This document shows positions 1 through 7,075 of a DNA stretch of 64,000 nucleotides, piece after piece. The stretch lies in the NCBI GenBank assembly GCA_963822435.1, contig CAWGHN010000004.1, positions 1,054,001 to 1,118,000 on the forward strand, read 5' to 3'. Positions within the stretch are counted from its first letter, which is position 1; each line of letters starts with the position of its first letter. Under the pieces are notes generated by a model. It was given only the letters and a program-made list of their open reading frames with translations, was not told where the DNA came from and searched no databases. The position numbers and the translations under genes were made by a program. Source of the DNA: JAUYQR01 sp963822435 (lineage in GTDB: Bacteria; Pseudomonadota; Alphaproteobacteria; Rhodobacterales; Rhodobacteraceae).

Positions 1-285
1 GGCGGCGGCGCGGGCCACTTCAAGGTATTCGCCCTTGTAGCTGCCGCGGTAGCTGGGCAGCCCTTCGGTCGTGTCGGCGCCCTTCTTGCCCTTGGGCGTC
101 AGACGAACCGAACCGCTGTATTGCTTGGCCAGTTTTTCATCGAGCAGTTTCGACTGCGAGCGGAACACATCGGTGCGGGATTTGGTCGACAGCGAAAGAT
201 CAAGACCGCCAGCAGACGCAGGCACAAGGGCAAGAAGCTGCCCCATTGCCAGCACTGCAAAGCCCAAGACCAGACGACGCGCCAT
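1..285 (-). CDS. Lytic transglycosylase, N-terminal part (runs off left edge)
   Basis: This partial gene reads leftward off the window; 95 codons are visible. Residues 1-25 form a signal peptide (MARRLVLGFAVLAMGQLLAL, then a PASAG cleavage region), so the product is exported. The following segment, rich in STKSRTDVFRSQSKLLDEK and ending SYRGSYKGEYLEVARAAA, resembles the N-terminal extension of periplasmic SLT-domain lytic transglycosylases that lie next to ssb in Rhodobacteraceae. The catalytic SLT domain would lie outside the window, so the family call rests on this extension and on the ssb neighbour. The start is the ATG at 285. It is divergent from ssb. Confidence 0.55.
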   Translation of the reverse strand, partial: MARRLVLGFAVLAMGQLLALVPASAGGLDLSLSTKSRTDVFRSQSKLLDEKLAKQYSGSVRLTPKGKKGADTTEGLPSYRGSYKGEYLEVARAAA

Positions 286-436
286 TCCCTACCCATACGC
301 GACCACAGCGGCCGCCTGCAGCCGCCAGTGGGCGGAACGCTGCGAACTATAACGTCCCGCTGTCGATTTTCCACCCCCGAAACGGCTGCTGACAACGACA
401 CGCGGGAAGTTGCCAGCGGCCTTGGCGACGCCTTGG

Positions 437-465
437 TTGCAGCGTGACCGTGGGATCGGTATAGG
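437..465 (+). promoter_or_regulatory. Candidate sigma70 promoter for ssb
   Basis: TTGCAG (437-442) and TATAGG (460-465) are separated by exactly 17 bases, about 60 bases before the ssb start codon. The 240-base region 286-525 otherwise shows no gene. I saw no clear alphaproteobacterial LexA box (GTTC-N7-GTTC). Confidence 0.4.
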
Positions 466-525
466 ATTTTTGTTAACCAAGGCACGGCATTCTGCCCGGG
501 CCAAAAAGGAATCAGGGAGAGTGCC

Positions 526-1062
526 ATGGCGGGGTCGGTCAACAAGGTCATCATCGTCGGAAATCTGGGCCGCGACCCGGAAGTGCGCAGCTTTCCCAAT
601 GGCGGCAAGGTAGTGAACCTGCGCATCGCCACCTCGGAAACGTGGCGCGACAAGGCCAGCGGCGAGAAAAAGGAACGGACCGAATGGCATTCGGTCGCGA
701 TCTTCAACGAACCGCTGGGCAAGATCGCCGAGCAGTATCTGAAAAAGGGTTCTACGGTCTACATCGAGGGGCAGCTGGAAACCCGCAAGTGGCAGGACCA
801 GTCGGGTGCGGACCGCTATACCACCGAAATCGTGGTGCGCCCCTACCGCGGCGAACTGACCTTGCTTGGCGGCCGGGATGGCGGATCAGGTGGTGGCGGC
901 GGGGGCGGATACGACGACCGCAGCGGCGGCGGCTATGACGATTACGGTTCGGGCCAAGGTGGTGGATCAGGCGGTGGGTCGGCTGGCGGATCGGGCGGCG
1001 GCCGGGGCAGCAGCGCGCCATCGGGTGGCCGGTCGGACATGGATGACGAGATCCCGTTCTGA
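526..1062 (+). CDS. ssb: Single-stranded DNA-binding protein
   Basis: SSB coats single-stranded DNA in replication, recombination and repair. Residues 1 to about 110 form the OB fold, beginning SVNKVIIVGNLGRDPEVR and including WHSVAIFNEPLG and the tetramer-forming strand IEGQLETRKW. Residues about 118-168 are a Gly/Ser-rich linker. The C-terminus is the acidic tip DMDDEIPF, which binds partner proteins such as the replisome clamp loader and RecO. The 178-residue length fits the family. The start ATG follows AGGGAGAG, a good ribosome site. The gene is divergent from the lytic transglycosylase gene. Confidence 0.97.
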   Translation: MAGSVNKVIIVGNLGRDPEVRSFPNGGKVVNLRIATSETWRDKASGEKKERTEWHSVAIFNEPLGKIAEQYLKKGSTVYIEGQLETRKWQDQSGADRYTTEIVVRPYRGELTLLGGRDGGSGGGGGGGYDDRSGGGYDDYGSGQGGGSGGGSAGGSGGGRGSSAPSGGRSDMDDEIPF

Positions 1063-1114
1063 AGCCGTCGCGTCGAGCAAAGCTGGCACTGGACCCTGCG
1101 GCTGACATTCCCTA

Positions 1115-1120
1115 TATAAT
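1115..1120 (+). promoter_or_regulatory. Perfect -10 hexamer before the SufT-like gene
   Basis: TATAAT lies 34 bases before the ATG at 1154. No strong -35 hexamer sits at optimal spacing, so only the -10 element is called. Confidence 0.35.
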
Positions 1121-1153
1121 CGCTCAACAACTCGGGCGATTGCAGGAAAAGCC

Positions 1154-1516
1154 ATGACCTCCATGCCGGATCAGATCGAAGGCGCGCCGCTGATCAAGCC
1201 GTCGACCACGGACCATCCGCTTTATGACCAGGTCGTCGGCGCCTGCCGCACCGTGTTTGACCCGGAAATTCCGGTCAACATCTTTGACCTCGGGCTGGTC
1301 TACACGATCGAGATCGGGCCGGAGAACGAGGTTGACATCACCATGACCTTGACTGCCCCCGGCTGCCCGGTGGCGGGGGAAATGCCCGGCTGGGTCGCCG
1401 AAGCGGTCGAACCCCTGCCCGGTGTGAAGCAGGTTGACGTGCACATGACTTTCGACCCACCGTGGGGAATGGACATGATGTCGGACGAGGCAAAACTTGA
1501 ACTTGGGTTCATGTAG
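1154..1516 (+). CDS. SufT/MIP18-family iron-sulfur assembly protein (DUF59)
   Basis: The 120-residue protein is a single DUF59/MIP18 domain. Visible signatures are DPEIPVNIFDLGLVY and TAPGCPVAGEMPGWV, the latter carrying the conserved cysteine. Family members such as SufT help mature cytosolic iron-sulfur proteins. The next gene, 60 bases downstream on the same strand, is an A-type Fe-S carrier, which supports the role. The rest of the suf operon (sufBCDS) is not in the window, so the pair may work at a separate locus. The exact partner cannot be read from sequence. Confidence 0.85.
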   Translation: MTSMPDQIEGAPLIKPSTTDHPLYDQVVGACRTVFDPEIPVNIFDLGLVYTIEIGPENEVDITMTLTAPGCPVAGEMPGWVAEAVEPLPGVKQVDVHMTFDPPWGMDMMSDEAKLELGFM

Positions 1517-1578
1517 CCTGGTGCCTTGAACGAAAGGCTGCGGCAGATTACCTTTGGCGCAAGAGAAGGACGTGTCCC

Positions 1579-1938
1579 ATGTTCGGAATTCCTGGAAAAG
1601 CCGCCGTCACCATGACCCCCGCCGCCCGCACCCAGATTGCGCGGCTGATGCAAAAGCAGGGCTCGTCGGGCCTGCGCATCGGCGTCAAGAAGGGTGGCTG
1701 CGCGGGGATGGAATACACGATGGACTATGTGGCCTCGGTCAACCCGCTGGACGAGGTGGTGGAACAGGACGGCGCGCGGGTGATGATCGCGCCGATGGCG
1801 CAGATGTTCCTCATTGGCACCGAGATCGATTATGAGACCGGTTTGCTGGAAGCCGGGTTCAAGTTCCGCAATCCGAACGTGGCAGAGGCCTGCGGCTGTG
1901 GAGAATCGATCAAGTTCAAGGACCAGCCCGCCGCGTGA
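1579..1938 (+). CDS. A-type iron-sulfur carrier (SufA/IscA/ErpA family)
   Basis: This 119-residue HesB/IscA-family protein carries assembled Fe-S clusters to apoproteins. The three ligand cysteines are present: C41 in KKGGCAGMEY, and C105 and C107 in EACGCGESIKF near the C-terminus. The start ATG follows AAGGA. It lies directly after the DUF59 gene and probably shares its transcript. Family members (SufA, IscA, ErpA) are hard to tell apart by sequence; the nearby SufT-like gene favours a SufA role. Confidence 0.9.
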   Translation: MFGIPGKAAVTMTPAARTQIARLMQKQGSSGLRIGVKKGGCAGMEYTMDYVASVNPLDEVVEQDGARVMIAPMAQMFLIGTEIDYETGLLEAGFKFRNPNVAEACGCGESIKFKDQPAA

Positions 1939-1976
1939 GATCTGAGAGCGCTCCGCCCCCTCGCCGCGCCGGCCTG

Positions 1977-2006
1977 CCTCCTGAGGATATTTGGCGAAGG
2001 GGAAAG
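1977..2006. repeat. Intergenic GGATATTT repeat, copy A (divergent)
   Basis: CCTCCTGAGGATATTTGGCG followed by AAGGGGAAAG matches the core of a repeat seen at six other intergenic positions in the window. It lies between the A-type carrier gene and tpiA. This copy is the most diverged. Confidence 0.5.
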
Positions 2007-2019
2007 CCTTGGGGCTTTT
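2003..2019 (+). terminator. Weak stem-loop terminator after the Fe-S carrier gene
   Basis: AAAGCC, a TTGG loop and GGCTTTT form a 6-bp stem ending in a short T run. It lies between the carrier gene and tpiA and may reduce read-through. Confidence 0.35.
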
Positions 2020-2071
2020 CGTTCCGGGACCGAGGCGCTAGGTCTGGGCGACCGCAGCGGGGAGACGGGCA

Positions 2072-2812
2072 ATGCAGAAGCTGGCAGCCGGAAACTGGAA
2101 GATGAACGGCAGCTCGGCTGCGTTGGCCGAAGTGACGGCGCTGATCGCAGCGCACCCTGCCCCGAAGTGCGAGATGCTGCTGTGCCCGCCGGCGACGCTG
2201 GTGGCGCAGATGGCTTGGGCCGCAAAGGGATCGTCGCTGAGCGTGGGTGGTCAGGATTGCCATCCGGCAATGTCAGGAGCGCACACCGGCGACATTTCGG
2301 CAGCGATGCTGAAGGATGCGGGTGCAAGCCATGTGATCGTCGGCCATTCGGAGCGGCGGACGGATCATGGCGAGACGGACGCGTTGATCAAGGCCAAGGC
2401 CACGGCGGCGATTGCGGCAGATCTGGTGGCCATCGTCTGCATCGGCGAGACCGAAGCCGAGCGGGATGCCGGACGCACGCTGGATGTGATCGGCAGCCAG
2501 TTGGACGGATCGTTGCCGCAGGGGGCCACGGCGGCGACCACGGTGATTGCCTATGAACCGGTCTGGGCGATTGGCACCGGGCGGACGCCGACCTTGGCCG
2601 AGATTGCCGAAGTGCATGCCTTTATCCGCGCGCGTCTGGCCGCGCGGATCGGGGCCGAAGCTGCCGGGGTGCGGCTGCTCTATGGCGGGTCGGTGAAGCC
2701 CTCGAACGCGGTGGAGATTTTCGCCGTGCCGAACGTCGATGGCGCGCTGGTTGGCGGGGCCAGCCTAAAGGCCGCGGACTTCGGTGCAATTGTCGCGGCG
2801 CTTGCGTCCTGA
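2072..2812 (+). CDS. tpiA: Triose-phosphate isomerase
   Basis: TpiA interconverts dihydroxyacetone phosphate and glyceraldehyde 3-phosphate in central carbon metabolism. The 246-residue TIM barrel has every catalytic signature: NWKMNG near the start (Lys10), VIVGHSERR (catalytic His), AYEPVWAIGTGRTP (catalytic Glu and flexible loop), and the phosphate-binding LLYGGSVKPSN. Length is normal. The start follows CGGGGAGACGGGCA. It has no obvious operon partner. Confidence 0.97.
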   Translation: MQKLAAGNWKMNGSSAALAEVTALIAAHPAPKCEMLLCPPATLVAQMAWAAKGSSLSVGGQDCHPAMSGAHTGDISAAMLKDAGASHVIVGHSERRTDHGETDALIKAKATAAIAADLVAIVCIGETEAERDAGRTLDVIGSQLDGSLPQGATAATTVIAYEPVWAIGTGRTPTLAEIAEVHAFIRARLAARIGAEAAGVRLLYGGSVKPSNAVEIFAVPNVDGALVGGASLKAADFGAIVAALAS

Positions 2813-2872
2813 CGACATGGGTGTGTCGCGGGCGGGCCTGCGACGCGCTGCGCCGCCACCTAGAACGATTGC

Positions 2873-3790
2873 ATGACCATGACCGCCACGGCTCCGGGCC
2901 GCTCGCTGCTTATCGCCAACCTCATTTGCCTTGCCTCGATGGTCATCTGGGCGGCGGGGTTGCCTGCGGCTGACCTCATCGTGCCGCACATGCCGCCCTT
3001 GGCGCTGACGGCGGCGCGGGCGATTCTGGCGGCGGCGGTGCTGGTGCCGATCTGGTGGGCGGTGGAGGGGACGGCAGCGTTGCGCGGGGCAGACTGGCTG
3101 CGCGGGGCGTGGGTCGGGTTTGTGACGCTGGGGCTGGCCTCGGTGACGGTGATCATCGCGCTGACGCTGACCGACGCGGTGACAGTGGCGATTGTGACCG
3201 CAGTGATGCCGGTGGCCGGGATTGCCTTGGAGTGCGTGGCGGACCGGCGGCCCTTTACGAAAGCCGTCGCCATCGGGCTTTTGCTGTCGATTGCCGGCGG
3301 GCTGGTGGCGCTGGCGGGCAACATGGGGGCGATCGACTTTGGCCTTGGGGCGCTGGCGGCGCTGGCGTCGGTGCTGTGCTATACGTGGGGATCGCGCGAG
3401 ACGGTGAAGGCATTGCCGCATCTGACCTCGCTCGGTCGTAGCGCGGTGACGGTTGGTGGTGCGGCGGTGGTGATGCTGATCGTGGCGCTGGGCGACGGGC
3501 TGGTGCGCGACGCCTGGCCCACCTGGGGGGCCATCGGCGCGCGAGAGGTCATGGGGCTGGTGATCTTTGGCATCGGCTCGATGGCGGTGAGCCAGCTTCT
3601 GTGGATCATCTCGGTCGGGCGGATCGGGATCGGCGCAGCGAGCCTGCACATGAACGCGGTGCCGTTCTATGTGATGCTGATGGTGTTCCTGTTGGGCGGC
3701 GCGTGGAGCTGGTGGCAGACGGCGGGCGCGGTGATCGTGGTGGCGGGCGCGCTGATCGCGCAGGGGCTGCTGCCGCTTCGGAGAGGATGA
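2873..3790 (+). CDS. EamA/DMT-family transporter
   Basis: The 305-residue protein is almost wholly hydrophobic, with about ten predicted membrane segments arranged as two EamA repeats, typical of drug/metabolite exporters in the inner membrane. Substrate cannot be read from the sequence. Its stop codon overlaps the start of the cytochrome P450 gene (ATGATGA), so the two are translationally coupled. An exporter paired with a P450 could handle a hydroxylated product, but that is inference. Confidence 0.85.
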   Translation: MTMTATAPGRSLLIANLICLASMVIWAAGLPAADLIVPHMPPLALTAARAILAAAVLVPIWWAVEGTAALRGADWLRGAWVGFVTLGLASVTVIIALTLTDAVTVAIVTAVMPVAGIALECVADRRPFTKAVAIGLLLSIAGGLVALAGNMGAIDFGLGALAALASVLCYTWGSRETVKALPHLTSLGRSAVTVGGAAVVMLIVALGDGLVRDAWPTWGAIGAREVMGLVIFGIGSMAVSQLLWIISVGRIGIGAASLHMNAVPFYVMLMVFLLGGAWSWWQTAGAVIVVAGALIAQGLLPLRRG

Positions 3791-4959
3791 TGCAGCGGCT
3801 TGTCCAATCACCGACGGAACCCGCGTTCGTGCAGGACCCCTACCCGTTCTATGAACGCGCGCGGGCGGCGGGGCCGTTCTTTCATTGGGTGGATTACGAC
3901 CTTGCCTGCACCGGCAATGCGGCTGCGGTGAATGCGATCTTTCGCGACCGCCGCTTCGGACGCGAGGCGCCGGAGCCGCTGATGGTACCGCCGCATCTGG
4001 CGCCGTTCTATGCCGTCGAGGCGCATTCGATGCTGGAGCTGGAGCCGCCGCGCCACACCCGGCTGCGCAGTCTGGTGTTGCGCGCCTTCACCTCACGCCG
4101 GATTGCCGCGCTGGAACCCGAGATCGCCGGGCTTAGCCACGCGCTGATCGACCGCCTTCCCGCCGGGCCGTTCGACCTGTTGCAGGCGTTCGGGCAGCCA
4201 TTGCCGGTGGTGATCATCGCGCGCCTCTTGGGCGTGCCGGAGGCAATGGCACCAGACCTGCTGCGCTGGTCCAACGCGATGGTGGGGATGTATCAGGCCG
4301 GCCGGACGCCCGCGATGGAGGCGGCGGCAATTGCGGCCACCGAAGCGTTCGTGGCGTTCCTGACCGGCTATATCAAGGAGCGGCGGGCGCGGCCGGCGGA
4401 TGACCTGATCACCAGCCTGATCGCCGCCGAAATGGAAGGCGAGCGGCTGTCGACCGAGGAGCTGATCTCGACCTGCATCCTGTTGCTGAACGCAGGCCAT
4501 GAGGCGACGGTCCACACCATCGGCAACGGGGTGAAGACGCTGCTGGAAACAGACACCAAGGTGGCCCTGCTGGCAGACCCGCAAGCTGCGGTGGAAGAGG
4601 TGCTGCGCTTTGACCCGGCGCTGCACATGTTCACACGCTGGGTCTATGAGGAGGTGGAGGTGATGGGCCACACCTTCAAGCGCGGCGACCGGGTGGCGTT
4701 GCTGCTGGCGGCGGCGAACCGAGACCCGGGGGTCTGGGAGGAGCCGGGGCGGTTCTGGCCAGAGCGGCGGATGAAGGCCAACGTCAGCTTTGGGGCGGGG
4801 CTGCATTTTTGCGTCGGCGCGCCCTTGGCACGGCTGGAATTGCAGACCGCGCTGCCGATCTTGTTTCAGCGGATGCCGGGTCTGCGGCTGGTGGAACCGC
4901 CGCGTTATGGCGACGTCTACCATTTTCACGGGCTGAATAGTCTGATTGTGCGGGGCTGA
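3787..4959 (+). CDS. Cytochrome P450
   Basis: This soluble haem-thiolate monooxygenase of 390 residues has the family landmarks in order: the I-helix LLNAGHEATVHTIGN (oxygen activation), the ExxR motif in EEVLRFDPAL, and the haem ligand loop FGAGLHFCVGAPLAR with the proximal cysteine. It resembles the bacterial class I P450s that take electrons from a ferredoxin and reductase; no dedicated ferredoxin is adjacent, though a ferredoxin-NADP reductase lies at 9966. Substrate is unknown. The start is one of two adjacent ATGs (3787 or 3790), overlapping the stop of the EamA transporter gene. In-frame codons upstream of 3787 lie inside that gene and are not used. Confidence 0.93.
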   Translation: MMQRLVQSPTEPAFVQDPYPFYERARAAGPFFHWVDYDLACTGNAAAVNAIFRDRRFGREAPEPLMVPPHLAPFYAVEAHSMLELEPPRHTRLRSLVLRAFTSRRIAALEPEIAGLSHALIDRLPAGPFDLLQAFGQPLPVVIIARLLGVPEAMAPDLLRWSNAMVGMYQAGRTPAMEAAAIAATEAFVAFLTGYIKERRARPADDLITSLIAAEMEGERLSTEELISTCILLLNAGHEATVHTIGNGVKTLLETDTKVALLADPQAAVEEVLRFDPALHMFTRWVYEEVEVMGHTFKRGDRVALLLAAANRDPGVWEEPGRFWPERRMKANVSFGAGLHFCVGAPLARLELQTALPILFQRMPGLRLVEPPRYGDVYHFHGLNSLIVRG

Positions 4960-4964
4960 TCGGA

Positions 4965-5360
4965 TTAGCCCCCCTGAGGGCGCATCTTCTTGATGACAGC
5001 GGCACATTTTGCAGGTTCGTCCCGGCTAAGCTTGAAGTTTGGAACGATGACACCGAGTGCAATGGTGCAGCGCACACAAACCGTTTCGCCTTCACCAACG
5101 GTGACGGCAAAGTCGTTTGGGCTTTCCGAGGTGGTGGAAAGGACATGACGGCCCGGGGCAACCGACAAGGTTATCTTTTCACCCTTGGTGCATTTTCCGA
5201 CGAGCGTTCCGTCAAGCCAAGCCTGCGGCTGGATCATGGGATTGACCAGACCCTCATACCCCTTGCCGCGATACAGTATTATCTGACCGTCCTTGGCCAT
5301 CAGGATGGACGGTTGCGCAAGCAAAAGGAACACAAGAAGGGTCACGGGCAAACGTAGCAT
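4965..5360 (-). CDS. Small secreted protein, DUF2846-like
   Basis: The 131-residue product starts with a signal peptide (MLRLPVTLLVFLLLAQPSI). The mature part contains AWLDGTLVGKC and SVAPGRHVLSTTSES, a beta-rich pattern typical of the DUF2846 domain, and four cysteines after the signal peptide that may pair. Function is unknown. It is convergent with the P450 gene, ending five bases from its stop codon, and lies downstream of the Lrp-type regulator gene on the same strand, with 49 bases between them. Confidence 0.6.
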   Translation of the reverse strand: MLRLPVTLLVFLLLAQPSILMAKDGQIILYRGKGYEGLVNPMIQPQAWLDGTLVGKCTKGEKITLSVAPGRHVLSTTSESPNDFAVTVGEGETVCVRCTIALGVIVPNFKLSRDEPAKCAAVIKKMRPQGG

Positions 5361-5409
5361 TCACGTCCTTACTTAGGTTTTGCGTGGTTCGACGTTACGT
5401 CATGCAAGG

Positions 5410-5871
5410 TTAAAACGGCAAGGCCGTCGTCGATTTGATCTCTTCCATGCTTAACAAGGCGGTGACGTTGTAGATCTTCACCTCTGAAATCAGCGCCTGA
5501 TAGAACGTGTCATAGGCCCGCGCGTTCTTGACCCGCACCTTCAGGATATAGTCGATATCACCGGCCAAGCGGTGCGCCTCCAGCACCTCGGGGCGTTCGC
5601 GCAGGGCCTTGAGGAACTTGCGCTGCCAGTCCGCCTCGTGTTCCGAGGTGCGGATCAGAACGAAGAAGCAGGCCTCCAGCCCAAGCGATTCCGCATCGAG
5701 GATGGCGGTGGTGCGGGTGATGACGCCCTGTTCCTTCATGCGCCGGATCCGGTTCCAGACCGGGGTCTTCGACGAGCCGACCTTGCGCGCGATTTCGTCC
5801 AGCGACTGCTCGGCATCGGCTTGGAGTTCCGACAGGATTTTCCGATCCAGATCGTCGAGTTGGGCCGCCAT
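5410..5871 (-). CDS. Lrp/AsnC-family transcriptional regulator
   Basis: The 153-residue protein has an N-terminal winged helix-turn-helix (LDRKILSELQADAEQSLDEI, then KVGSSKTPVWNRIRRM) and a C-terminal RAM/AsnC ligand-binding domain (HRLAGDIDYILKVRV). It is divergently transcribed from the siroheme/sulfite-reduction operon, with a cluster of symmetrical half-sites between them. Related Lrp-type genes beside sulfur-assimilation operons suggest it controls that operon and itself, probably in response to an amino acid; the ligand is not known. Confidence 0.92.
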   Translation of the reverse strand: MAAQLDDLDRKILSELQADAEQSLDEIARKVGSSKTPVWNRIRRMKEQGVITRTTAILDAESLGLEACFFVLIRTSEHEADWQRKFLKALRERPEVLEAHRLAGDIDYILKVRVKNARAYDTFYQALISEVKIYNVTALLSMEEIKSTTALPF

Positions 5872-5891
5872 TCACCTGATCCTTATTCTGA

Positions 5892-5926
5892 CGGAACGCT
5901 GTTCCGATAGGGCAAAGTATCGGAAC
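5892..5926. promoter_or_regulatory. Operator-like cluster of GGAAC/GTTCC half-sites
   Basis: Two overlapping inverted repeats occupy the divergent intergenic region: CGGAAC-GCT-GTTCCG (5892-5906) and GTTCCGATA-N8-TATCGGAAC (5901-5926, perfect 9-bp arms). They share the central GTTCCG. Three phased half-sites 20-90 bases from both start codons fit cooperative binding of an Lrp/AsnC octamer. Confidence 0.5.
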
Positions 5927-6007
5927 AAACGTCCTTATCTGCAAGGGCCACTACCGCAAAGCGGGGAAAATCTTCTATATTGAGGGACTGACAACAGGGA
6001 TTTTCCG

Positions 6008-6769
6008 ATGCTTGAGCCCACGCCCCCCTTTGCTGTGCAGTTTGTCGGTGCCGGTCCCGGCGCGGCGGCGCATCTGACGCTGGGCGCGCTGAAGGCGCTG
6101 ACCGAAGCAGACGTTGTGATCTTCGACCGGCTGGTAGGTGCCGAGGTGCTGGCCCTGATCCCCGCGCATGTCGAGCGGGTGGATGTCGGCAAGGAAGGGT
6201 TCGGGCCTTCGACCCCGCAGTCCACGATCTGCGAACTGATCGTCACGCACGCCATGAGCGGCCGCCGTGTGGTGCGTCTGAAGGGCGGCGACTGCGGTAT
6301 CTTTGGCCGGCTGGACGAGGAAATCGAGGCGCTGGAAGCAGTGGGGATCAGGTTCGAGATCACCCCGGGCCTGACGGCTGCCAGCGTGGCTGCGGCGCGC
6401 ATCGGGCAAAGCCTGACGCGGCGCGGGCGCAATGCAAGCCTGCGCATCCTGACCGGGCATGACATGGCGGGCTTTGCCGAACAGGATTGGCGTGGGCTGG
6501 CACACGCCGGTGAAGTCGCGGCGATCTACATGGGCAAAGCCTCGGCCCGGTTCATTCAGGGGCGGCTTATGATGCACGGCGCGGCGGCTGATACCCCGGT
6601 AACTGTGGTGGAAAATGTCTCACGCGCCAATGAGCGTGTGACCGGCGCCACGCTTGCCGCCTTGACGCAGGCTGTCGCGGGTGCGACTGGCCCCGCAATC
6701 ATCCTCTATGGTCTGGCACCGCGCCGGGCCATAGCCACCCTGCCCCAGTTGAAAGAGGCCTTCGCATGA
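6008..6769 (+). CDS. cobA: Uroporphyrinogen-III C-methyltransferase
   Basis: This SAM-dependent enzyme makes precorrin-2, the precursor of siroheme, the cofactor of the sulfite reductase encoded next to it. The 253-residue tetrapyrrole methylase domain starts with VQFVGAGPGAAAHLTLGALK and contains VVRLKGGDCGIFGRLDEE and an ITPGLTAAS motif. In most homologues the loop reads GGDPFVFGR, so the Cys-Gly here is a small variation. It lacks the CysG dehydrogenase/chelatase domain. Its stop overlaps the next start (ATGA). The symbol cobA is used in the generic SUMT sense. Confidence 0.92.
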   Translation: MLEPTPPFAVQFVGAGPGAAAHLTLGALKALTEADVVIFDRLVGAEVLALIPAHVERVDVGKEGFGPSTPQSTICELIVTHAMSGRRVVRLKGGDCGIFGRLDEEIEALEAVGIRFEITPGLTAASVAAARIGQSLTRRGRNASLRILTGHDMAGFAEQDWRGLAHAGEVAAIYMGKASARFIQGRLMMHGAAADTPVTVVENVSRANERVTGATLAALTQAVAGATGPAIILYGLAPRRAIATLPQLKEAFA

Positions 6770-7071
6770 GCCGCCGTTTCACCCCGAAGGTCGTGACCGC
6801 CAACCGTTTGCGCGAAGGCGATGTGGTCTACCTCACCGCCGATGACCGCTGGTCGCCCCTGCACCACGAGGCCGAGTTGATCGACGACGAAGCGCACGCG
6901 CAGATGCGGCTGTTGCACGCGGCGGCACAGAAGCTGGTGGTGGTGGGTGCCTATCTGGCAGATGCCAAGGCGGGCGCGAACGGACCGGAACCGACGCATT
7001 TCCGCGAGGCCTTCAGGACCCGCGGCCCGTCGAACTACAACCACGGCAAGCAAGCCGATCTGGCAGGGTAA
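6766..7071 (+). CDS. DUF2849 protein of the sulfite-reduction operon
   Basis: The 101-residue protein begins SRRFTPKVVTANRLREGDVV and ends TRGPSNYNHGKQADLAG, the pattern of DUF2849. Family members occur almost only between the siroheme methyltransferase and sulfite reductase genes in alphaproteobacteria, as here. The gene overlaps the methyltransferase gene by four bases and ends four bases before sulfite reductase. No enzymatic motif is visible. A role in siroheme delivery or in sulfite reductase assembly is inference from position only. Confidence 0.8.
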   Translation: MSRRFTPKVVTANRLREGDVVYLTADDRWSPLHHEAELIDDEAHAQMRLLHAAAQKLVVVGAYLADAKAGANGPEPTHFREAFRTRGPSNYNHGKQADLAG

Positions 7072-7075
7072 GGGC

